From Prevotellaceae bacterium (GTDB lineage Bacteria; Bacteroidota; Bacteroidia; Bacteroidales; UBA932), in the NCBI GenBank assembly GCA_031258915.1, contig JAIRMD010000202.1, positions 1-15,003 on the forward strand: DNA of 15,003 bases, read 5' to 3'. The notes beneath the pieces were generated by a model that was given only the letters and a program-made list of their open reading frames with translations, ran no database searches and had not been told where the DNA came from. Shown here piece after piece: positions 1-5,530 of this stretch. Every line of letters starts with the position of its first letter. Position 1 is the first letter of the stretch. Made by a program: the position numbers and the translations under genes.

Positions 1-987
1 ATGCTGATTGTGGATTTGGTATATTTTCGCGCGGATTTCGTTCAACGTCCCGACAACGATGTAGTAGCTGTACTCGGAAACGGAGTTTTTCATCAGCGTT
101 TCCACCCGCACCGGCGCGATGTAGCCGGTAGAAAACGATGCGGATTCTTCCCCCTCCCCTCCGGCACGGCCTGCCAAAAATTTGGTGGCCTGCGGCGAGT
201 AAATGCCCAAGCCCCAGCCGCTGTCATCGACAAAGGCCATCCATTTTTCGGTGGGGAAGTTGCCGTTGTCGGGCACATATATCCCCCAAAAGCCGCTTTC
301 GAGCTGAATGACTTCGGTGGATGTAAGCGCTGCGTCGGTAAAGGGTGCAGCGCCAAAGTAGGCGTAGAGGTTGTTGAGCGCCGAAATCGGGTACACCGCC
401 GGAATTTCCTGGTCGTTTGGTATGCCTTCGCCGTAAATGTTGTCGGTGCGGTGGCAGGTTAGGCGGCAGCGCACGCTCACCACGTTGTTGGAGAGCGACG
501 TCCACTGCTCCATGATGGCTTCGGCCGGCTTGCTGTCCATATCCCACTGCATGGGGATGCACTTTACGTAGGTGCTGTCGGAGGTTTGGCGGGTTTCGAG
601 GATTTGGGCGCGGTTGTGGGCGTAGTCGCCGCACTGAATGGGATTCCACGACCACGGCGACCACGCGGGCGATTGCCCCTCCTCCAGCCGCTCCACCCGG
701 CATCCGGCGTAGTACGACTGCTGGATGTAGCGTCCTTCGTCGGCAATATTGACTAAGTTACGCTTGCTGCCGGCAAGCGAAATATACGAAATGGCGCCGC
801 CGCGAGCTGTGTCCTGAAGGAGGCGAAGCGCACCGTTGCGTATGCCGAACTCTTCAAATACAACAGCGGGCTTTTTAACCGTATCCGGCTCGCAAGCCGT
901 ATCCGGCTTTTCTAGGCAAGAAAGCAAGGAAATGGAGAGAAAAATGCCAAATGCCAAATGCTGAATGTAAAATACAAATCCTCTCAT
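1..987 (-). CDS. Surface lipoprotein of unrecognised family, C-terminus cut by window edge
   Basis: Reading leftward from the ATG at 987, the frame stays open for 329 codons to the window edge, so the 3' end is missing. The N-terminus is a lipoprotein signal: a short hydrophobic stretch ending in LLSC, with the lipidated Cys at residue 24. Part of that stretch is encoded by 7-nt repeats. The mature part is rich in Trp, Tyr and beta-type sequence, with a segment RNLVNIADEGRYIQQSYYAG (about 76-95) followed by WSPWSWNPIQCGDY (about 109-122). These look like conserved family motifs, but I cannot name the family; a carbohydrate-active or galactose-mutarotase-like beta-sandwich fold is only a guess. 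It starts 20 nt after the stop of the M64 gene, so it is very probably the next gene of the operon. A 5-codon mini-ORF (ATG at 1001) overlaps its start as ATGA, which could couple translation. That it is a real coding gene is fairly sure; its function is unknown. Confidence 0.8.
   Translation of the reverse strand, partial: MRGFVFYIQHLAFGIFLSISLLSCLEKPDTACEPDTVKKPAVVFEEFGIRNGALRLLQDTARGGAISYISLAGSKRNLVNIADEGRYIQQSYYAGCRVERLEEGQSPAWSPWSWNPIQCGDYAHNRAQILETRQTSDSTYVKCIPMQWDMDSKPAEAIMEQWTSLSNNVVSVRCRLTCHRTDNIYGEGIPNDQEIPAVYPISALNNLYAYFGAAPFTDAALTSTEVIQLESGFWGIYVPDNGNFPTEKWMAFVDDSGWGLGIYSPQATKFLAGRAGGEGEESASFSTGYIAPVRVETLMKNSVSEYSYYIVVGTLNEIRAKIYQIHNQH
945..979 (-). repeat. Heptamer repeat in signal-peptide coding region of the left-edge lipoprotein
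   Basis: Five consecutive 7-nt units on the plus strand: TGCCAAA, TGCCAAA, TGCTGAA, TGTAAAA, TACAAAT. On the minus strand they encode the region around YIQHLAFGIF, which is the hydrophobic core of the lipoprotein signal peptide. The copies are diverged compared with the arrays in the two SusD genes. Confidence 0.75.
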
Positions 988-1007
988 TTTATGATCTGCA
1001 TTTTGCA

Positions 1008-3143
1008 TTACTTTACATTATACAATTCGTCAAGCTCCAAAAATGCTTCAAACAGGCCGTTTTCTTCGCCCGGCTCGTATTTTTTCGGCTTAGCGGTGTC
1101 GCTGCTGCCGCTTCGGTTATCGAGGAACTTTGAGCAATCGTAAATGTGCTTGTAGATGAGCCAGCGCGACTGTGCGTTGTAGTAATGACCTTGCGAATCG
1201 TCCACCATAATCGAATGGCGCTCGGGTCTCCAGACGGGGTCGCAGCTTCTACTATCGTAACAAACCCCATACGCGCCTACTTCTTCGTAACCCTCACGCC
1301 CGATAAATCGCTTCCATGGTACTTTGGTAAGGTCGTTGGCGCTTGACACGTTGCACACCATTCCGTCTCTTTGCCATGCGAAGTCATACGTATTCATAGC
1401 GCCCGGGTATTCGTCGGCCAGCGAAGCAAAGCCGTGCCCCATAAATTCGTGCATCATCCAGTAGGTGCTAATATCGTTGCCGCTTTCGCTTCCCATATCC
1501 GTACTCCACCATGCGGATCCGGCGTTGCCTGCCGGATATCCGAAGTTAGCCCATCCACCCATCATGCCGTTGGCGATGAGGATAAAAGAACGGTTGAGAA
1601 AGCCCGACAATTCGGGGCTGGCCTGTACGGTAAACGTATTGGCCTTGCCAAAATTAGTTCCGATTTTGGTTGTTGTGCCAAAAAAGCCCGGAGTTGTGGC
1701 ATTGATGCGGCTTACAGGCGACTCCGCTACGGCAACATAAACGTCTATATAGCTGCGGAAATTTTTGACAATGTCGTTATTCAGCAATCGCGAAGCCATT
1801 TTTTTACACCATGTTTCATACAGGCCATCGTTGCTGTTGTCCTCGCGGCTGAAAGATTCTCCCACGATAACTATTTTAACGCCGTGCCCGTAGCCTTCCT
1901 TGTGCTCCCAGAGCTTGAAAGAGTTTCCGTGCTCCCAGTATGCGCCGTTTGGGGGCGTTGGGTCGGGTAGCATATCATAGGTGAGCGGGGCTGGGTTGAG
2001 GTCGGCAATGAGCTTATACAGTACCGTTACGGTGCAGGTATCGGTTAAGCGCCCGTCGCTGGTGGTAACAACGATGGATGTTGTACCCGGGGTCATGGCG
2101 GTAACAAATCCTGTTTGGCTTACAGCGGCAACGATTTCGCCGGTTGAATGCCAGGTTACTTCCCGAACATCGGCATTTTCGGGTGTTACGGTGGCGGTAA
2201 GCTGTATGGTAGCCTCGGGGTCAAGCGTTACGGTATTTGTGTCTAACGATACGCCGGTGACAGATATGGCTATATCGGCAACCGTTACGGTGCAGGTATC
2301 GGTAAAGCTGCCATCGACGGTGGTAACAACGATGGCTGCTGTACCATTGGCTATGGCGGTAACAAGTCCTTTGTCGTTGACGTTGGCAACGGTTGTATTC
2401 GCTGAATGCCATGTTACGTCCGGAAAATCGGCGTTTTCGGGCCTTACTGCGGCGGTAAGCTGTACGGTAGCCTGGGGTTTAAGCGCTACTGCTTTTACGT
2501 CTAACGATACGCCGGTGGCAGGCTGTACAACCGTTACGGTGCAGGTATCGGTAAAGCCGCCGTTGACGCTGGTAACAATGACTGATGCTGTGCCTGCGGC
2601 GATGGCGGTAACACGTCCTGCGAGGCTTACCGTGGCACAGGCGTTCGCGGTTGAGCGCCATGTTACGCCCGAAATGTCGGCATTTTTGGGCGTTACGGTG
2701 GCGGTAAGCCGCAGGGTATCGCCGGGGACAAGCGTTACTGCACTTGTGTCCAGCGATACGCCGGTTACAGGCACGTCTATATGGATAATCGTTACGGCGC
2801 AGGTGTCGGTAAAGCGGCCATCGACGGTAGCAACAACAACCAATGCCGTACCTTCGGCTTTGGCGGTAACAAGTCCTGTTTGGCTGTTTACCGAAGCAAA
2901 ATTTTCTGCGGTGGAATGCCACGTTACCTCTTTCGAGCTGGCGTTTTCGGGCGCTACCGTAGCGGTGAGCTGCACGGTAGAATCAGGCTCAAGCGCCACG
3001 TTTTTTTTGTCTAACGATACGCCGGTTACGTGCACCACCGCAACGTCTTCCTTTGCTTCTTTCTCTTCTTTGCACGATAGAAAGGAAATGCAGCATGTAA
3101 AAGACATGATGCATAATATTTGTGATAATATTCTATTTTTCAT
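1008..3143 (-). CDS. Lipoprotein with four BIG2 Ig-like repeats and C-terminal M64 (IgA-peptidase-like) metallopeptidase
   Basis: A 711-residue protein, predicted to sit on the cell surface and cleave proteins or glycoproteins. Residues 1-24 are a lipoprotein signal ending in FLSC. The residues after Cys24 are Lys/Glu-rich (KEEKEAKED), resembling the charged export signal of surface lipoproteins in Bacteroidota. Four BIG2-type Ig-like repeats start at about residues 40, 127, 210 and 296, each opening with TGVSLD and closing with a TDTC motif. The peptidase spans about 415-675. Its zinc site is HEFMGH (565-570) followed by LADEY (575-579), and the downstream block WRPERHSIM (638-646) matches what I recall of Bacteroidota M64 proteins, which carry HExGGH and a SIM segment. 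The glutamate and both histidines are present, so it should be active. The only sensible start is the ATG at 3143; the ATGs upstream of it are each followed directly by TAA. It lies 31 nt after the SusD-B stop. The M64 assignment is strong; the substrate is unknown. Confidence 0.9.
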   Translation of the reverse strand: MKNRILSQILCIMSFTCCISFLSCKEEKEAKEDVAVVHVTGVSLDKKNVALEPDSTVQLTATVAPENASSKEVTWHSTAENFASVNSQTGLVTAKAEGTALVVVATVDGRFTDTCAVTIIHIDVPVTGVSLDTSAVTLVPGDTLRLTATVTPKNADISGVTWRSTANACATVSLAGRVTAIAAGTASVIVTSVNGGFTDTCTVTVVQPATGVSLDVKAVALKPQATVQLTAAVRPENADFPDVTWHSANTTVANVNDKGLVTAIANGTAAIVVTTVDGSFTDTCTVTVADIAISVTGVSLDTNTVTLDPEATIQLTATVTPENADVREVTWHSTGEIVAAVSQTGFVTAMTPGTTSIVVTTSDGRLTDTCTVTVLYKLIADLNPAPLTYDMLPDPTPPNGAYWEHGNSFKLWEHKEGYGHGVKIVIVGESFSREDNSNDGLYETWCKKMASRLLNNDIVKNFRSYIDVYVAVAESPVSRINATTPGFFGTTTKIGTNFGKANTFTVQASPELSGFLNRSFILIANGMMGGWANFGYPAGNAGSAWWSTDMGSESGNDISTYWMMHEFMGHGFASLADEYPGAMNTYDFAWQRDGMVCNVSSANDLTKVPWKRFIGREGYEEVGAYGVCYDSRSCDPVWRPERHSIMVDDSQGHYYNAQSRWLIYKHIYDCSKFLDNRSGSSDTAKPKKYEPGEENGLFEAFLELDELYNVK
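2022..3026 (-). repeat. Four tandem Ig-like-domain coding repeats
   Basis: Four copies of about 250-260 nt encode the BIG2 domains. Similarity is visible at the DNA level: the plus-strand phrase CCGTTACGGTGCAGGTATCG recurs near 2024, 2282 and 2531, with a weaker copy near 2790. The first segment in coding order is the most diverged. Such near-identical copies are substrates for recombination that changes domain number and so the reach of the peptidase from the membrane. Confidence 0.85.
3120..3143 (-). promoter_or_regulatory. Shared 24-nt start-codon leader (M64 copy)
   Basis: The first 24 coding nucleotides (MKNRILSQ) match the corresponding region of SusD-A at 22 of 24 positions and of SusD-B at 21 of 24. 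Conservation at nucleotide level across otherwise unrelated proteins suggests common origin of the leader or a shared RNA-level signal around the start codon. A regulatory role is inference. Confidence 0.45.
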
Positions 3144-3171
3144 TACATTTTACATTTTACATTTTACATTC
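3144..3171 (-). repeat. Heptamer array filling the SusD-B / M64 junction
   Basis: Four units of plus-strand TACATTT (the last TACATTC) abut the M64 start codon and reach to within three bases of the SusD-B stop, so they make up 28 of the 31 intergenic bases. On the coding strand the array reads as repeated ATGTAAA, so each ATG is followed at once by TAA in its own frame and none can start a longer product. Confidence 0.9.
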
Positions 3172-3174
3172 CCC

Positions 3175-5472
3175 TCACTCCCATTCCGGGTTTTGCCAGC
3201 TTGTTCCGGTGTACTGGAGCATTTTGTTGACTTCCGTTTGCGGAATGGGGTACAGTAAGTATTTATCGGTGTAAGTTTGGCGGGTTACCATTGGCACGCG
3301 CTCATATACGAGCGTGCTGTCTGTCGGTGGATTCTTCAGGGTGATTTTCATGCCGTGAACGCCCTTGTCGGTTTCGTTCAAGATTTTCCAGCGGCGCACG
3401 TCGAAGAAGCGGTGCTCTTCAAAGGCCAGCTCCACGCGGCGCTCGTTGCGGTAGCGCTTTTCAAAATCGGCATTAGACATGGAAGGCAGCGGGGGCATCC
3501 CTGCACGGTCGCGGACGGCGTTTACCGCATCACGAGCCGACAAGCTGCCGTATTTTGTATCGGGGCTGGTAGCGTTGTAGGCGGCTTCGGCAAAGTTGAG
3601 GTAGAGCTCGCCTAAGCGGAATATTTTGAAGTAGCCGTCATCGTTATTGCCGGTTTCAGACGCAGCGCTGTTGAATTTGCGCATGTAGTAGCCGGTGCGG
3701 GTACGACGTGTCTCGGCTGTGTTCTCTGAAAATCCACAGCTTCCACCCACATGAGCTTCTACCGACATCAACGGTTGGGGCGGCGTAGCCATGTCTATTT
3801 TCCAATTGCATATTCTAATGGTCAGGTCTGCTTCGCTCAGCTTGAGGCCAAGACGGTGCTCGCTGGGCGCCGTTGTACCAATTGTCAATTTCCCAAAACC
3901 GGATTTCTCTATAAACTCGCTTAAATTGTGCCTGATGCTTGCCCCTGTGTTCGCTTTTGGAAGCGAAATCGTCACCGTTTCCGCTGAAATTGGCACACCT
4001 TTGGCGCCAGCAGCCACGTAAAAAGAAGCATTGGCATCCTTATTGCTTATGTAATCGAAAACGAGATAGGCTTCGTCATACTCGATTTTGCCTTGCAACA
4101 TAGCGGTTTCTATATACGCGTTTGCTTCGGTAGTCTCAATTGTGATGGTGTCACTGTCGATTCCTCCGCCGATGCCGCCGTTGATGTCGTACGCCGCCAT
4201 TCCGCTATGCCTTGCAAAAAGTAATTGAGGCGTAAAGTATTGAGATTCTCCTTTTTTCCATTTGAATAGCGCACCGTTGTAGTAAATAGAGGCGTAAAAT
4301 CGAGGGTCTCGGCCATCGTAGGGGTTGGTTTCGTCGTAGCCGGAGGCAGGATCGTCGATTGGCAGCCCCGTTTCCTGCATTTCGTAGGCGTCCACGAGCT
4401 CCTGCGAGGGGCAGGGGCCGGCCGTCAGGCCGCCCTGCACTATGGGCAAGGCCGCGTTGGTCCAAATGCTTGTTTGGAGGCGGCTTTCAAAAATGGTCTC
4501 CTTGTCGAGCGAGCGGGTGGGGTCGGCGCGCTGAATGAAGTAGTAGCCGTAAGTGTTCAGCGTTTTAGCGTTCATTTCCTCGTTCATGGAGCGGTTGTAG
4601 AGCTCGTAGCCGTGCTCTATGCATTGGTCGAGCGCAGCTTTGGTAATTTCGGCGGCCTTGTCCCAGCCATACTTACTGCCGGCTTCGTAAAAGAGGGGGC
4701 TTGCGGCGTAGAGCGCTGTTTGCGATTTTACGGCCCAGGCAAAAGCGCGGGGTATTTTTGTGCGCTGCGTGCTGTTTCTGGGCGTCCAGAGGAAAGACAT
4801 ATCCTGAGTGTTGTCTTCGGGCGTTTCCAGGGCGGCATCGCAGTCAGCCATGATAAAATCGGCGACCTCCTCTATCGAAGCTCGCTTGTCCTGCGAGTAG
4901 TCGTGCGTTACCTCGTAGGGCTTATCGTTTAGGGGCAGGCGCCCGTAGCGCTTCATCAGCTGCAGGTAGGAGAAAGCGCGTATCACCTTCACTTCGGCAA
5001 CCATACCCGCTACTTCGACCGCTGTTATATCCGTTGCCGTGTAGCCGGGGATTTGCTGCAGGAACGTGTTGCAGCGGCGAATGGTCGCGAAATAGTATTT
5101 CCATGCGTTGTTGCTGTCGTCGCTGTCATCGTTGCTGTCTTCGTCGTATAGGGGATTGCTAACGGCCGTCGTGACGCCGGTGTACCAATTGTAGGGTGCG
5201 CTGTTTACCCGGTTGTTTACATCTTCGGCTTCGTCGCAGAACACGGCAAGCGGCGTAGGATTTTTTCCGCTCCTGTACGTAAAACCTGTAGCCGGGATTT
5301 CTTCCAGCAAAGAGTTGTAGTAGCCGACAATGGTGTTGCGCTGCGCAAAAATATCCTCCAGCTCCACACGTCCGTCCGACGGCATATCCAAATCGGTGCA
5401 AGACGTGAACGAAATGCAAAGTGCAAAATGCAAAATGCAAAATTTGGCTTGCGATAGTATTTTATTTTTCAT
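3175..5472 (-). CDS. SusD-like surface lipoprotein SusD-B, unusually long
   Basis: A SusD/RagB-family substrate-binding lipoprotein that should cap the SusC-B transporter encoded just upstream. From the ATG at 5472 it has 765 residues; in-frame ATGs at 5499 and 5508 also exist, but 5472 gives the MKN leader shared with two other genes and a compact signal peptide ending FTSC (lipidated Cys25), followed by acidic TDLD. Family features are a SusD-type N-terminal helical part with ATIRRCNTFLQQIPG (about 129-143), TGYYMRKF (about 593-600) and the C-terminal signature RNERRVELAFEE...FFDVRRW (about 675-695), ending near NPEW. Typical members have roughly 500-650 residues. The excess lies in a beta-rich segment at about 440-585 that I do not recognise. 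Residues 110-122 form an acidic Asp/Ser/Asn stretch. Part of the signal peptide is encoded by heptamer repeats. Family call is firm; ligand unknown. Confidence 0.93.
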   Translation of the reverse strand: MKNKILSQAKFCILHFALCISFTSCTDLDMPSDGRVELEDIFAQRNTIVGYYNSLLEEIPATGFTYRSGKNPTPLAVFCDEAEDVNNRVNSAPYNWYTGVTTAVSNPLYDEDSNDDSDDSNNAWKYYFATIRRCNTFLQQIPGYTATDITAVEVAGMVAEVKVIRAFSYLQLMKRYGRLPLNDKPYEVTHDYSQDKRASIEEVADFIMADCDAALETPEDNTQDMSFLWTPRNSTQRTKIPRAFAWAVKSQTALYAASPLFYEAGSKYGWDKAAEITKAALDQCIEHGYELYNRSMNEEMNAKTLNTYGYYFIQRADPTRSLDKETIFESRLQTSIWTNAALPIVQGGLTAGPCPSQELVDAYEMQETGLPIDDPASGYDETNPYDGRDPRFYASIYYNGALFKWKKGESQYFTPQLLFARHSGMAAYDINGGIGGGIDSDTITIETTEANAYIETAMLQGKIEYDEAYLVFDYISNKDANASFYVAAGAKGVPISAETVTISLPKANTGASIRHNLSEFIEKSGFGKLTIGTTAPSEHRLGLKLSEADLTIRICNWKIDMATPPQPLMSVEAHVGGSCGFSENTAETRRTRTGYYMRKFNSAASETGNNDDGYFKIFRLGELYLNFAEAAYNATSPDTKYGSLSARDAVNAVRDRAGMPPLPSMSNADFEKRYRNERRVELAFEEHRFFDVRRWKILNETDKGVHGMKITLKNPPTDSTLVYERVPMVTRQTYTDKYLLYPIPQTEVNKMLQYTGTSWQNPEWE
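5415..5442 (-). repeat. Heptamer array in SusD-B signal-peptide coding region
   Basis: Four units on the plus strand: TGCAAAG, then TGCAAAA three times. On the coding strand they give CILHFALC, the hydrophobic core of the signal peptide just before the lipobox. Addition or loss of one unit would shift the reading frame by one base; three units would add or remove seven residues in frame. Confidence 0.9.
5449..5472 (-). promoter_or_regulatory. Shared 24-nt start-codon leader (SusD-B copy)
   Basis: Starts at the chosen ATG and encodes MKNKILSQ. It matches the M64 copy at 21 of 24 positions, with both synonymous and amino-acid-changing differences. The match supports choosing 5472 as the start. 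A regulatory role is inference. Confidence 0.4.
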
Positions 5473-5516
5473 TGGATGTATAAGTTTACATAATTTCATA
5501 GTTTTCATAATTTCCA

Positions 5517-5530
5517 ATCGCTAATCGCTA
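5517..5530 (-). repeat. Double heptamer across the SusC-B stop codon
   Basis: Two perfect copies of plus-strand ATCGCTA lie head to tail. The first in coding order contains the SusC-B stop codon TAG (5530-5528). The unit sequence differs from the arrays elsewhere but the 7-nt period is the same. Confidence 0.7.

Noticed and set aside
224..703. Minus-strand open frames starting MPGGAAGGG (224-703) and nearby
   Set aside because: They are out of frame with the continuous 329-codon lipoprotein reading frame from 987 to 1, which has a lipobox and coherent motifs.
1981..3258. Long plus-strand open frame (425 codons) opposite the Ig-like repeats
   Set aside because: It is the antisense shadow of the repetitive Thr/Val-rich BIG2 coding region; the product is low-complexity Val/Thr/Ser, and the minus frame has clear family motifs.
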